A stretch of DNA of 64,000 nucleotides, from positions 124,001-188,000 of the forward strand of contig JAHBXW010000007.1 of the NCBI GenBank assembly GCA_019636235.1. The letters are read 5' to 3'. The notes under the pieces are model-generated. The model was not told the origin of the DNA and searched no databases. It saw only the letters and a list, made by a program, of their open reading frames with translations. This DNA comes from Planctomyces sp. GTDB taxonomy: Bacteria > Planctomycetota > Planctomycetia > Planctomycetales > Planctomycetaceae. The translations under genes were made by a program, and so were the position numbers. Positions 19,535 through 28,299 of the stretch are shown in pieces (position 1 is the stretch's first letter; each line of letters starts with the position of its first letter).

Positions 19535-20344
19535 ATGCGCCGGATGCCGCGGATCCCTGTCGCCGACCTGTCCCATCCCGCCCTTGAGGCCTATCGCAAC
19601 CTCAAGCAGACGAACCTCACCCGCCGCACGGGACGGTTTGTCGTCGAGGGGCATCGCTGCGTCCGACGGCTTCTCGACAGCCGATTCGAGACAGTCTCCG
19701 TGCTGGGCAGCGAGCGCCGCGTGCATCTGATTGAGAGCGACGTTCCCCCCGAGATTCCGCTGTACGTGGTGTCGGAGGAACTCGCGCGGGAGCTGATCGG
19801 GTTCAATTTCCACGCGGGCGTCATGGCCTGCGGGCAGCGGGGACCGTCCCCCTCCTGGGACGACGTCCTGCCGACGGATCCGCAGACGCCGGCGCTCGTC
19901 GTCGGCTGTCCGCGGATCACCGACCCGGACAACCTGGGGGGGTTGATCCGGTTGTGCTCGGGCTTTGGGGCGACGGCGATCGGTCTGCATCCCGGGTGTT
20001 GCGATCCCTTTTCCCGGCGGGTGCTGCGGGTCTCGATGGGCAACGCGTTTCATCTGCCGATCGTGGAGTCGCGGGATCTGGCGGCTGACCTGACGCGGCT
20101 GCGGGACGAGCGGGGGTTCGAGATCGCGGCGGCGGTGCTGGATGACGCGGCCCGGCCGCTGGCGGCCTGCGTTCGGCCGAACCGGCTGGTGCTGTTGCTG
20201 GGGAACGAGGCGGACGGTCTGGATTCCAGTTGGATCGACCTCAGCGATTGGAAAGTGGTGATTCCAATGGCCGACCAGGCCGATTCCTTAAACGTGACGG
20301 TGGCGGCGGGGATCATGCTGCATCACTTTCAGCGCCTGTCCTGA
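19535..20344 (+). CDS. SpoU/TrmH family RNA 2'-O-methyltransferase
   Basis: This 269-residue protein has all three SPOUT knot motifs: DPDNLGGLIRL, VLLLGNEADGLD and IPMADQADSLNVTVAAGI. The N-terminal 100 residues form the substrate-binding domain (RTGRFVVEGHRCVRRLL). The family uses S-adenosylmethionine to methylate ribose 2'-OH in tRNA or 23S rRNA; the exact nucleotide cannot be read here. There is no strong ribosome binding site, and ATG at 19544 is an alternative start. A good promoter for the next gene begins 30 bp after its stop. Confidence 0.9.
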   Translation: MRRMPRIPVADLSHPALEAYRNLKQTNLTRRTGRFVVEGHRCVRRLLDSRFETVSVLGSERRVHLIESDVPPEIPLYVVSEELARELIGFNFHAGVMACGQRGPSPSWDDVLPTDPQTPALVVGCPRITDPDNLGGLIRLCSGFGATAIGLHPGCCDPFSRRVLRVSMGNAFHLPIVESRDLAADLTRLRDERGFEIAAAVLDDAARPLAACVRPNRLVLLLGNEADGLDSSWIDLSDWKVVIPMADQADSLNVTVAAGIMLHHFQRLS

Positions 20345-20373
20345 AAATGGGAATCGCGAGCGGCTGCAGGCTG

Positions 20374-20402
20374 TTGACATTGAAGACACGGGTCGCTAGG
20401 TT
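20374..20402 (+). promoter_or_regulatory. Sigma70-like promoter
   Basis: TTGACA at 20374-20379 and TAGGTT at 20397-20402 are separated by 17 bp. The -35 is a perfect match; the -10 keeps T1, A2 and T6. It lies about 60 bp upstream of the small secreted protein gene. Confidence 0.6.
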
Positions 20403-20463
20403 CGACGTTGGCCGACAATTCCCATCATTCGGTCATGTTCCGCAAGCCGCCGTTTCAGGCCTG

Positions 20464-20880
20464 ATGTCGCGTCTCACCGATCGACTGCTGGCTGTCGCCA
20501 CCCGAGCCGGGCGCTGGGCGTCCTTTGGGGCGTGCGTGGCCTGTCTGGTCGCGGTGCTGCCGCAGGCGGCGGAGGCCAGCTGCGGCGACTATCTGCTGCA
20601 CCGGGGCATGACGTCCGTCGAGATGGATGCCGTCGCGGTCGCGCACGCTGAACCCGCGGCGCCGGCTTCGCCGGTTCCCTGCCGTGGTCCGGGCTGCCGT
20701 CAGGCGCCCCCTCCCGTGCCGCTGCTGCCGCCCGTCGAAGTTCAGGTCCGCAGCGACCTGACGGCTGTGCTGTGTTCCCCGGACGCATCTACTGCGGGCC
20801 GGGTCGATGTTCAGAGTCTCTGGTCCGACCGGGCTCTGGCCGGACATCCGCTGAGCATTCTTCGTCCGCCGACCGCTTGA
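20464..20880 (+). CDS. Small secreted cysteine-containing protein
   Basis: This 138-residue protein has a signal peptide (GACVACLVAVLPQAAEA) followed by CGDYLLHRGMTS, a proline-rich stretch, and PCRGPGCRQAPPP. The CGDYL and PCxGPxCR motifs recur in planctomycete exported proteins of unknown function. Start at ATG 20464 is supported by the promoter and the signal peptide position, though the Shine-Dalgarno is weak. Promoter and terminator on either side indicate a single-gene unit. Confidence 0.68.
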   Translation: MSRLTDRLLAVATRAGRWASFGACVACLVAVLPQAAEASCGDYLLHRGMTSVEMDAVAVAHAEPAAPASPVPCRGPGCRQAPPPVPLLPPVEVQVRSDLTAVLCSPDASTAGRVDVQSLWSDRALAGHPLSILRPPTA

Positions 20881-20907
20881 GCCGCCCGTGATGCGGCGGC
20901 CGTTTTC
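20881..20907 (+). terminator. Probable terminator
   Basis: GCCGCC (20881-20886) pairs with GGCGGC (20895-20900), followed by CGTTTTCGG, directly after the stop codon. The stem is short but GC-only. Confidence 0.55.
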
Positions 20908-21265
20908 GGCTGCGCGTTTCCGGCTGAAACCCCGGCGTCCGCTGCGCGCGTGACGGCCGGCCCGTCCGAAACGCTGCTTTCGAAAGCGCCTCTGTGCAGT
21001 CCGCGATCGCGCCGTCATTGGCGTTGAACCGGACGCCGCCGCCCCTGAACCTGGCGTCGCCTGTGCGTCGCCGGTCGTCATCGCCGGAAATCCTCCGCGG
21101 CAAGTTGTTCGAGGCGCGGCGTTGCGCCGCCTCGTCTGCGCGATCCCCTGACCGTCGGCCGGAAAGCCGTGCGTCGGGCGCCTGGAAATTCGCTGTGTGC
21201 TGTTGTTCGAGTCTTTTCAGTGAACGCTTTTGTTTCGTTCTGTCCTTGAAGTCTGGAGACCTGAC
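20908..21265. other. Intergenic leader of the DUF1559 gene
   Basis: No gene is supported. The last 80 bp are T-rich on the plus strand and probably hold the promoter for the DUF1559 gene, but I cannot place hexamers with confidence. Confidence 0.35.
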
Positions 21266-22219
21266 ATGAGTCATCGACGTCGCGGATTCACGCTCATTGA
21301 GCTGCTGGTGGTGATCGCGATCATCGCCATCCTGGTGTCGCTGCTGTTGCCGGCGGTTCAGCAGGCCCGCGAGGCGGCCCGCCGCACGCAGTGCAAGAAC
21401 AACCTGAAGCAACTGGGCCTGGCGCTGCACAACTACCATGACAATCTGGGCTGCCTGCCTTCGGGCACCGGCGGCAATGGCTTTTCGCCGCACGCCCGGA
21501 TTCTGCCGTACATCGATCAGTCGCCGCTGTTCAACATCATCGACTTCAACGTCAGCCCGAACCACGCCAACAACCTGGTTCCGAGGATGATGAATCTCCC
21601 CGCATTTCTCTGCCCGTCGAACACTGACAAGCTGCCGGGCAACCTGGGAGGCCGGAACAACTACTGGACGAACACCGGCACGACCGTCCTGAACGGCATG
21701 CCGTCGACCGTTCCGGGGAACCCGAACTTCGGGATGCCCGTGCCCGACGGCGTGTTCTTCAACAGCAGCAAGATCAAGTTCCGGGACATCACCGACGGCA
21801 CCAGCAACACGGCCATGATGTCCGAGAAGATGACGGGCGATGGCAGCAACGGCATCAGCTCGCCCCGGACCGACACGTATCAGCCCGGGACCTATCCCAG
21901 CAACGCCGAAGAGGCCTATCAGTTCTGCATGGCGGTGGACGTCAATGACCTGTCGAAGCAGGGCATTTCCAACATCGGCGTGCCCTGGATCCTGGGCGAC
22001 AACGACTCGACGTACTACTACCACACCCAGCCGCCGAACGGGCGCTCCTGCCGGTACCCGCCGAGCCGCATGGCTTCCGCGGCCAACAGCGAACACATTG
22101 GCGGCGTGCATCTGCTGATGTGCGACGGCGCCGTGAAGTTCGTGAACCAGAGCATCGACCGCGTGCTGTGGCGCGCGATCGGCTCGCGCGACGGCGGCGA
22201 AGTCATTTCGGAATTCTGA
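21266..22219 (+). CDS. DUF1559 protein with type IV pilin-like N-terminus
   Basis: This 317-residue protein begins with a prepilin cleavage/methylation motif [20 protein letters not shown], then the DUF1559 start [20 protein letters not shown] and body ([28 protein letters not shown]). The C-terminal signature is [20 protein letters not shown]1559 proteins are massively expanded in planctomycetes and are thought to be exported pilin-like surface proteins. ATG 21266 is preceded by GGAG. It forms the usual pair with a small lipoprotein downstream, although a terminator lies between. Confidence 0.93.
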   Translation: MSHRRRGFTLIELLVVIAIIAILVSLLLPAVQQAREAARRTQCKNNLKQLGLALHNYHDNLGCLPSGTGGNGFSPHARILPYIDQSPLFNIIDFNVSPNHANNLVPRMMNLPAFLCPSNTDKLPGNLGGRNNYWTNTGTTVLNGMPSTVPGNPNFGMPVPDGVFFNSSKIKFRDITDGTSNTAMMSEKMTGDGSNGISSPRTDTYQPGTYPSNAEEAYQFCMAVDVNDLSKQGISNIGVPWILGDNDSTYYYHTQPPNGRSCRYPPSRMASAANSEHIGGVHLLMCDGAVKFVNQSIDRVLWRAIGSRDGGEVISEF

Positions 22220-22235
22220 CGTTTGCCGGGCCCTC

Positions 22236-22269
22236 CGCCGGCGTCCTGACGGGCGTCGGCGGACTTTTC
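22236..22269 (+). terminator. Intrinsic terminator after the DUF1559 gene
   Basis: CCGCCGGCG (22236-22244) pairs with CGTCGGCGG (22255-22263) with one G-U pair, followed by ACTTTTCC. Confidence 0.7.
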
Positions 22270-22349
22270 CCTGCTTCCCTCCGGCGGCGCGCGACCGCGA
22301 CGGCCTTCGTCAGCCAGCGCGCGCCCGCCCGTTCTGAAGGCTCAATGAG

Positions 22350-22733
22350 ATGATCCGCTGTATGAAATCGCCCGCGCGGTTGGGACTGCTGCTGCTGGCG
22401 GTCTGTCTCTGCTCCGCGGGCTGCGAGAAGACCGCCCGCGACCTGCACCTCGATGAAGTTCTGGCGCACGAATCCTGCGAGAAGTTCCTGACCGCCTGGA
22501 AGGACGGGCGGTCCGCCGACGAGCTCAAGCCGGCCATCATCGGACGCGACTACGCCTGGGATGCAGGGGACAAGCTGATCGCCTTCGAAGTGCAGCCGGA
22601 CGTCTTCAACGACGGCACGAACCTGCACATCCCGGTGAAGTTGAGTCTGGAATCCAAGAGCGGTCAGGCATCGACATCCAACGTCGTGTACGTCGTCGGA
22701 ACGTCGCCCGTCATCACTGTCATTCGCGACTGA
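22350..22733 (+). CDS. Small lipoprotein paired with the DUF1559 gene
   Basis: This 127-residue protein has a lipoprotein signal peptide with lipobox CSAGC, so the mature form is anchored through Cys. The mature part (ARDLHLDEVLAHESCEKFL, FNDGTNLHIPVKLSLESKSG) has a mixed alpha/beta pattern found in planctomycete lipoproteins that follow DUF1559 genes. The ATG at 22350 has GAAGG 9 nt upstream; ATG 22362 is an alternative. Function is unknown; a role beside the pilin-like partner is inferred from position only. Confidence 0.75.
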   Translation: MIRCMKSPARLGLLLLAVCLCSAGCEKTARDLHLDEVLAHESCEKFLTAWKDGRSADELKPAIIGRDYAWDAGDKLIAFEVQPDVFNDGTNLHIPVKLSLESKSGQASTSNVVYVVGTSPVITVIRD

Positions 22734-22789
22734 CGGTTCCCCCACGCGGCTTCGGAATCGCGGTCGTTTCCCATTCCCGGAGAGTCGGC

Positions 22790-24193
22790 ATGCTTCGCAA
22801 ATCAGTCTGGCAGGCCGCCGCGGCGCTCGTCGCCTGCGCGGCCGCCCTGGGGCCAGCCCCCGGAATCGCAGCGGATCAGGCCCCGTCGTCGCTGCCCGAA
22901 ACCGTCCCGCTCACCCGGGACGACATGAAACGCGCGCTCGATGATTCCAAAGAGGCCGCTCCGCGCCTCCCGCTGCCCCCGCTGACCGACGCTGAACGTC
23001 AGTTGATCGACGAACAGCATGCCGAAGCGGAACGGACCGGGGAACTGCCCCGCCGTTTCGGACTCGGAAACAACGGCCGGATGCGCGCGTACTACCTGCC
23101 GGAGTACGGGTTCCAGCTCTCGCTCGACGTTGAACGCGCGCGCTCGGGCACGAACCGCAATTCGGCTTCCGGATTCGATCCGAACTTCCGCACGATGCTG
23201 TTCTGGATCGTCTCTCGCGGAAACAACTGCACGTATTGCCTGGGGCACCAGGAATCGAGCCTCGCCTCCCGGGGCGTCACCGATGACGAGCTGGCCGCGC
23301 TCGACGGCGACTGGTCCGAGTTTGATGACGCCCACAGCGCGGCGTTCGCCTTTGCAACGAAGCTCTCGTTCCAGCCCTGGGCGATTTCGGATCAGGACGT
23401 CGAGGAACTGCGCGAGCATTTTGACGAGACGCAGACGTCGGAGATCATTCAGGCCATCGCGGGATTCAACGCGACGAACCGCTGGACCGGCCCCCTGCGG
23501 ATCAAGCAGGACGTGCTGTTTCCGTTCGTCCGTCCGACTTCCGCCAGCTATGCGTCGGCAGTCAGCCGGATCGCGCCGCTGGAGGCCACGCCCGGCAGCG
23601 GCGGGCGCGTGCCGCCGGCGTCGCGGACGCGTCCGGCGCTGGAGAGCCAGGAGGATGTCGATTCCGCACTGGACGCCGCGCGCAGCCGGTCGCCGCGATT
23701 GGCGCTGGCCGACGACTCGGCCGTCCAGTCGGCGCTCGATGACGCCGCCGCGCCGGACGTCATTCCCAACTGGATGCGGCTGCTGGCCGCGACGCCGTCC
23801 GGGAAGGAGCGGATCAAGGCGTACTCGGCGGTGCTGGACAAGGGGCCGCTCGACGCCCGGACACGGGCCATCATCGCGTACGTCGGCGCTCGCCACGATC
23901 GGGCGTGGTACGCGCTCGGCCACGCGATGAATCGGCTGCGGGAAATGGGGTTCAGCGATGACGCCATCTTCGCCCTCGACCGACCGGAGAGCCTTGAATC
24001 GGAAGCCGACCGCGAAATCGTGCGTTTCGCCCGCACGATCACCGTGGATCCGGCCCTCGTCACGGACGACGACTTCGCCCGGCTGCGGGCCCGCTACAGC
24101 GACAAGCAGGTCGCGGAAATTCTGTACCACATCACTCAGGCGGCGTTCTTCAACCGGCTCACGGAAGCGGCCGGACTCCCGTTGGAACCCTGA
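22790..24193 (+). CDS. Exported two-domain AhpD/carboxymuconolactone decarboxylase-like protein
   Basis: This 467-residue protein has a signal peptide (residues 1-27, ending GIAA) and two AhpD-like helical domains. The first (about 130-240) carries C147, C150 and H153 in NNCTYCLGHQ, the thiol relay of the alkylhydroperoxidase D superfamily. The second (about 350-467) keeps the fold signature DRAWYALGH, but both cysteines are Ala. It is therefore likely a peroxidase or thiol oxidoreductase acting outside the cytoplasm, with the second domain structural. GGAG precedes ATG 22790. It is followed by a paralogue of the same layout. Confidence 0.82.
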   Translation: MLRKSVWQAAAALVACAAALGPAPGIAADQAPSSLPETVPLTRDDMKRALDDSKEAAPRLPLPPLTDAERQLIDEQHAEAERTGELPRRFGLGNNGRMRAYYLPEYGFQLSLDVERARSGTNRNSASGFDPNFRTMLFWIVSRGNNCTYCLGHQESSLASRGVTDDELAALDGDWSEFDDAHSAAFAFATKLSFQPWAISDQDVEELREHFDETQTSEIIQAIAGFNATNRWTGPLRIKQDVLFPFVRPTSASYASAVSRIAPLEATPGSGGRVPPASRTRPALESQEDVDSALDAARSRSPRLALADDSAVQSALDDAAAPDVIPNWMRLLAATPSGKERIKAYSAVLDKGPLDARTRAIIAYVGARHDRAWYALGHAMNRLREMGFSDDAIFALDRPESLESEADREIVRFARTITVDPALVTDDDFARLRARYSDKQVAEILYHITQAAFFNRLTEAAGLPLEP

Positions 24194-24266
24194 ACGGCGT
24201 CGGCGCCGCGCTGACCTCGAATGCCGTTCGTCTCCGTTTCCGCACATCTGTCGTCTGGAGTCTCCC

Positions 24267-25739
24267 ATGCGTTTGACCCTCGCGTTCGCGGCGGCCGCCC
24301 TGCCGGTCTGCCAGCTATTCAGCCCCGTCCTCGCGGACGATGCCCCTCGTCCTATTCCCGTGACCCGGCCGGCCATGAAGGAATGGATCGAAGACGTCAA
24401 GGTCCGCACCCCGCGGATCCCGCTGCCGGAACTGACTGACGAGGAACGTCAGGAGGCCGGGTCGCAGGCCGGCAATTACGAGACCCGCCTGCGGCGGCAT
24501 TACCTGCAGGGCATGAACGACGGGCGCGGAACGGGCGGCGGCGACCGGCAGGCGGGGGGCCGCGGCGCGGAGACCGGCGGCGGAGCGAGAGGTCGCGGCG
24601 AACGCGGCGGCGAGGCAAGTCGGCGGGACGCCGAACCCAACATGACGCTCGACAACGCGTTCAAGGTCGAGCTGTTCTGGATCGTCTCGCGCGCCAACAA
24701 CTGCCAGTACTGCCTGGGGCACCAGGAATCCAAACTGCTCGCCGCCGGGCTCAGCGAAGACCGCATCGCGGCTCTCGACTGCGACTGGTCGAAATTCACC
24801 GACGCCGAGCGGGCCGCGTACGCCTTCGCCCGAAAATTCAGCTTCGAACCCCACCTGCTGAACGATGCCGACATCGCCGGCCTGAAGCAGCACTACACCG
24901 ACATGCAGATTCTGGAAATGATCCTGTCGATGTCGGGCAACAACTCGATCAACCGCTGGAAGGAAGGCGTGGGCGTCCCGCAGCGCGCTGATGAAGGCGG
25001 GTACTCCCGGGCTCCGTCCGGCGCCGCGCCTTTGTCCGAGCAGGAGCTCGCCAGGCGTCCCCGCGGCACTTACCTGACTCCTACTTCGCCGGAGTTCGAG
25101 TCGCTGGTCAGCATCGTCGCGCCGCTGGCGCCCGGCGCCGCCGGAGAGACATCGGCCACCCTCTGCGATCGTCCCCCTCTGGAGGCCTGGGACACGGTGC
25201 TGAAGAAGCTGCAGGCCGCGCGGCAGCGGGAATCGCGGCTGCCGCTGGTCGATGAAGCCGAAGCCCGCAGAATCGTCGGCGAGAACTGGGACGCGGACGC
25301 TCCTCTGCCGAACTGGGTCCGGCTGCTGGCGAACTTCCCGCGCTCGGGCGTCGGCCGAATCAACTCCACCCGCTCGGCCGATGAACACGGCGACCTGTCC
25401 CCGCTGCTGAAGGCGCAGCTCAGCTGGATCACGGCCCGCCAGGACCGGGCGTGGTACGCGCTGGGTCGCGCCGAGGCGCGGCTGCGGGCCGAGGGCCAGT
25501 CCGACGAGCAAATTCAGGCGCTTGACGGCGACTGGTCCTCGTTCCCGGCGTATGAGCGGACGCTGTTTGTCGTGGCCAAGAACCTGGCCGCGTCGCCGGT
25601 CGTGCTGACCGATGCCGAAGTGGCTGAGGCGGTGGAGGCCGCGGGCCCCCGGGACGTGGTGCAGACCGTGCAGTTCACGACGACTCGCGCCGCGTTCAAC
25701 CGATTCACGGAAGCCGCCGGGCTGCCGCTGGAGCCGTAA
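24267..25739 (+). CDS. Exported two-domain AhpD-like protein, tandem paralogue
   Basis: This 490-residue paralogue of the preceding gene has a signal peptide ending VLADDA. Its first domain retains C146, C149 and H152 (NNCQYCLGHQ). In the second domain, DRAWYALGR, both cysteines are Ala and the histidine is Arg. It differs by a glycine/arginine-rich insert at about residues 84-122, probably disordered. Both proteins share the N-terminal RxPLPxLTDxER motif and the C-terminal FNRxTEAAGLPLEP, so a tandem duplication is clear. GGAG precedes ATG 24267, which is 73 bp after the upstream stop; the pair is probably one operon. Confidence 0.82.
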   Translation: MRLTLAFAAAALPVCQLFSPVLADDAPRPIPVTRPAMKEWIEDVKVRTPRIPLPELTDEERQEAGSQAGNYETRLRRHYLQGMNDGRGTGGGDRQAGGRGAETGGGARGRGERGGEASRRDAEPNMTLDNAFKVELFWIVSRANNCQYCLGHQESKLLAAGLSEDRIAALDCDWSKFTDAERAAYAFARKFSFEPHLLNDADIAGLKQHYTDMQILEMILSMSGNNSINRWKEGVGVPQRADEGGYSRAPSGAAPLSEQELARRPRGTYLTPTSPEFESLVSIVAPLAPGAAGETSATLCDRPPLEAWDTVLKKLQAARQRESRLPLVDEAEARRIVGENWDADAPLPNWVRLLANFPRSGVGRINSTRSADEHGDLSPLLKAQLSWITARQDRAWYALGRAEARLRAEGQSDEQIQALDGDWSSFPAYERTLFVVAKNLAASPVVLTDAEVAEAVEAAGPRDVVQTVQFTTTRAAFNRFTEAAGLPLEP

Positions 25740-26325
25740 TTCGCCGCGAGGCCGCGGGGGAAGAGCCCCAATCAGACCGGATCTGGCGGCTGATGCTGCC
25801 GAAGCAGTTCGTCGACAAGATCGCAGCCGCACCTCAGGAGCCGCCGACGCAGGCGCAGCTCTTCGAGTTGCGGCGTGCGACGTTCGAGGTGCGCGAGCGT
25901 CCGTTCGGCGCGCTGCGGGTCGATTCTTGGCGGACGGTGCGGCATGGGCATGTGTGCAGGCGGGGCCTGCCTGCTGAATCGTCACCCCGGGGGGACGATC
26001 TGCCGGCATTCGTTGCGTGGAGCGGCCGTCCGCGGGCCGACCCGGGCGGTCAGCGGAACAATCGGCACAGCTTTCCGGGGCGGCGGGCCGCCGCCGCGAA
26101 TCGCTCGCGGCCAGTGCGGCTCGCTGACCGACGCCGACGTTTGATGCTCCGGCGGCGGCTGCCGGCGGAATCGCGACTCTTCAATTCGCCCGGGCGGGAG
26201 CGGCGCCCGGCAGCGGGGGCGGGCCGGCGTGGAACGGCAGAAACTGCGCCGGGACAGGGCGTTCGGTACAATCCGCCTTGAGACTAGAGGCCCTTCTTCC
26301 CTAAATCCGCTTCGCGAATCTCGCC
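25740..26325. other. Long intergenic region after the AhpD pair
   Basis: I find no supported gene. A plus-strand frame at 25793-26281 starts plausibly (MLPKQFVDKIAAAPQEPPTQ) but becomes Arg/Pro-rich low-complexity sequence typical of shadow frames. TACAAT at 26267-26272 could be a -10 for the next gene, but no good -35 precedes it. Confidence 0.35.
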
Positions 26326-26811
26326 ATGTCAGGCCACGTCGCCTCAGGCTGCCCGTTGTCGAACTGGGGCCGTGCGGCGGCGGCGGTCACGGGACTGGCG
26401 TTCGCCGCCCTGCTGGCTGTCGCCGCATCCATCCAGCCGGATGTTCGCGGATACGGCAGCCATGAACAGTTGGGCATGTCCCCCTGCGGATTTCAGGTGA
26501 TGTTCCAGATGCCCTGTCCGAGCTGCGGCGCCACGACGAGCTTCGCGCACTTTGTGCGCGGGGAGTGGCGGCACGCGGCGCGGGCCAACACGGCCGGGTT
26601 CGCGTTCGCGGCGCTGTGCAGCCTCGGCGCCCCGTGGCTGGCGTTCAGCGCCGCCGCCGGACGGTTGTGGCGGGTCGACGACCCCTGGCGCTGGCTGGCG
26701 ATTGTCGTCTGCGGACTTGTGGCGGTGGCGATGCTGCAGTGGCTGGCGCGGGTTTCCGGCGCCGGCGTGCTGCGGCTGCCTGTTTCCAGCGTCTCTTTCC
26801 TGCAGGGCTGA
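26326..26811 (+). CDS. DUF2752 membrane protein
   Basis: This 161-residue protein has the DUF2752 hallmark MPCPSCGATTSFAHFVRGEW between membrane helices; three hydrophobic segments are visible (about 17-37, 85-105, 122-140). The two cysteines of CPSC could bind metal or form a disulfide. The family function is unknown. The stop lies 5 bp before the next ATG, suggesting co-transcription with the two lipoproteins that follow. Confidence 0.85.
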   Translation: MSGHVASGCPLSNWGRAAAAVTGLAFAALLAVAASIQPDVRGYGSHEQLGMSPCGFQVMFQMPCPSCGATTSFAHFVRGEWRHAARANTAGFAFAALCSLGAPWLAFSAAAGRLWRVDDPWRWLAIVVCGLVAVAMLQWLARVSGAGVLRLPVSSVSFLQG

Positions 26812-26816
26812 GTCCC

Positions 26817-27527
26817 ATGTCCGCCGAACCCCAATCACCACCTTCGCCCGGCGTCTCGCCTCCCGGGATGAATCGCCGCGCGGCCTGTGCGACGATCGCC
26901 GCCGGCGCCGCCCTGTCGCTGCCCGGCTGCGTCAACTTCTCGTCGATGTTCTCGAAGATGTTCTTCGGGGATCCGCATATCGACGCGTCGTTCAAGCAGC
27001 AGACGGGCGTCAGACTCAACGACAAGACGTCCGTGATCGTGTACTGCACGGCGCCGACGACCGTGCTCGACCGCCATCCGTCGCTGTCGTTCGATCTGCA
27101 GAAGCAACTGACGCAGCGGATGGAGCGCCGCAACATCGCCGTCGTCGACGCCAACCGCGTGTCGCGAGAAATCGACAATCGCGGCGGCCGCGCGACGCCC
27201 GCCCTCATCGCCCGGCTGTTTGAGGACGTCGATTATCTGGTGCACGTCAGCGTGGCGGCGTTCGACCTCGAAGAGCCCAACAGCCCGAACCTGCTGCGGG
27301 GCTATGCCGGCGGCATGCTGCACGGGTACGCGCTGCGCGGCGGCCAGGACAGCGGCGGGCGGCAGGCCGTGCAGATCTTCCAGAAGGAATTCCAGGTCGA
27401 GCACCCGAATCATCCCGTCCCGCGCGAGTCGATGTCCCCCCTGGCCTTCGAGAAGAAGTTCCTGGACGTCGTCAGCGAGCAACTGGGCCGCGTGTTCTAT
27501 GACTTCCGCAGCAGCGAGCTGTTCTGA
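26817..27527 (+). CDS. Lipoprotein of unknown function, paralogue 1
   Basis: This 236-residue protein begins MNRRAACATIAAGAALSLPGC after a short leader, an Arg-Arg signal peptide ending in a lipobox, possibly Tat-exported. The mature part has the segments DKTSVIVYCTAPTTV, RRNIAVVDANRV and FEDVDYLVHVSVAAFDLEEPNS, which suggest an alpha/beta fold like outer-membrane-associated lipoproteins such as the TolB N-terminal or GNA1162 type, but I cannot assign a family. It shares layout with the next gene, 22 bp downstream. Confidence 0.72.
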   Translation: MSAEPQSPPSPGVSPPGMNRRAACATIAAGAALSLPGCVNFSSMFSKMFFGDPHIDASFKQQTGVRLNDKTSVIVYCTAPTTVLDRHPSLSFDLQKQLTQRMERRNIAVVDANRVSREIDNRGGRATPALIARLFEDVDYLVHVSVAAFDLEEPNSPNLLRGYAGGMLHGYALRGGQDSGGRQAVQIFQKEFQVEHPNHPVPRESMSPLAFEKKFLDVVSEQLGRVFYDFRSSELF

Positions 27528-27549
27528 CCCCGAACGGAATCCCACCGAC

Positions 27550-28239
27550 ATGTCTGATGCCCGCCGCACTTTGAACTGCTCCCGTCGCGGAGTCCTGCGG
27601 TCGTTCGGCCTGGCTGCCGGCGTTTCTGCCATGCTGCTGAATGGCGGCTGCGCGCATTTCGTGCTGCTCGGATACCTGCTGGGCGGTCCGCCGTCGATCG
27701 AGCCGGACTTTGACGCGGAGACCGGCCTGTCGATGAGCAAGTCGGGCGTGACGGTCGCCGTCGTGTGTTACGCGCCCACCGAACTCAAATGGAACTTCCC
27801 GCAGATCGACGACGAAGTCGCCGCGCAGGTCTCGTTCCAGATGCTGGCTCACAAGATCCGCGTCATCGAGCCGGACTACATCCGGGCCTGGGTGGACGAA
27901 CACCCGAACTGGGAAGTCGCCTCGGAAATCGGCGAGGCCTTTCACGCCGATTACGTCATCGAGATCGAACTCGAAACGTTCAGCCTGTACGAGGAAGGGA
28001 ACAGCACCAGCCTGTACCGCGGGCGGACCGTCGGCTACGTGCACGTCACCGACATGAGCTCGGGCGACCGGATCTTCTCCAAGGACCTCGACTTCGCGTT
28101 CCCCACGCGGTCGCCGCGATCCGCCTACGATCAGGCGCTGACCGCCTTCAAGCGCGAGTACCTGTCGCGGCTCAGCGAGAAGATCGGCTTCATGTTCTAT
28201 GAAAGCTACGCCGGCGATCAGATCGGCTGGGCGACGTAA
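27550..28239 (+). CDS. Lipoprotein of unknown function, paralogue 2 (probable Tat signal)
   Basis: This 229-residue protein has a twin-arginine leader NCSRRGVLRSFGLAAG followed by a hydrophobic stretch and lipobox LNGGC. The mature part parallels the preceding gene: GVTVAVVCYAPTEL, HKIRVIEPDYIRAW, FHADYVIEIELETFSLYEEGNS and a C-terminal helix FKREYLSRLSEKIGFMFYE. The two are ancient paralogues and may work as partners in the envelope. Function is not known. It converges with ftsK. Confidence 0.72.
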   Translation: MSDARRTLNCSRRGVLRSFGLAAGVSAMLLNGGCAHFVLLGYLLGGPPSIEPDFDAETGLSMSKSGVTVAVVCYAPTELKWNFPQIDDEVAAQVSFQMLAHKIRVIEPDYIRAWVDEHPNWEVASEIGEAFHADYVIEIELETFSLYEEGNSTSLYRGRTVGYVHVTDMSSGDRIFSKDLDFAFPTRSPRSAYDQALTAFKREYLSRLSEKIGFMFYESYAGDQIGWAT

Positions 28240-28299
28240 GCGGACTCGCCTCCGAACCGCCCGCCGCGCGAACCCATGCCTGCGCCGGCCCGACCTGCG

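Noticed and set aside
25793-26281. Hypothetical gene of 162 codons
   Set aside because: After a plausible start it becomes Arg/Pro low-complexity sequence, has no ribosome binding site and matches nothing I recognise.
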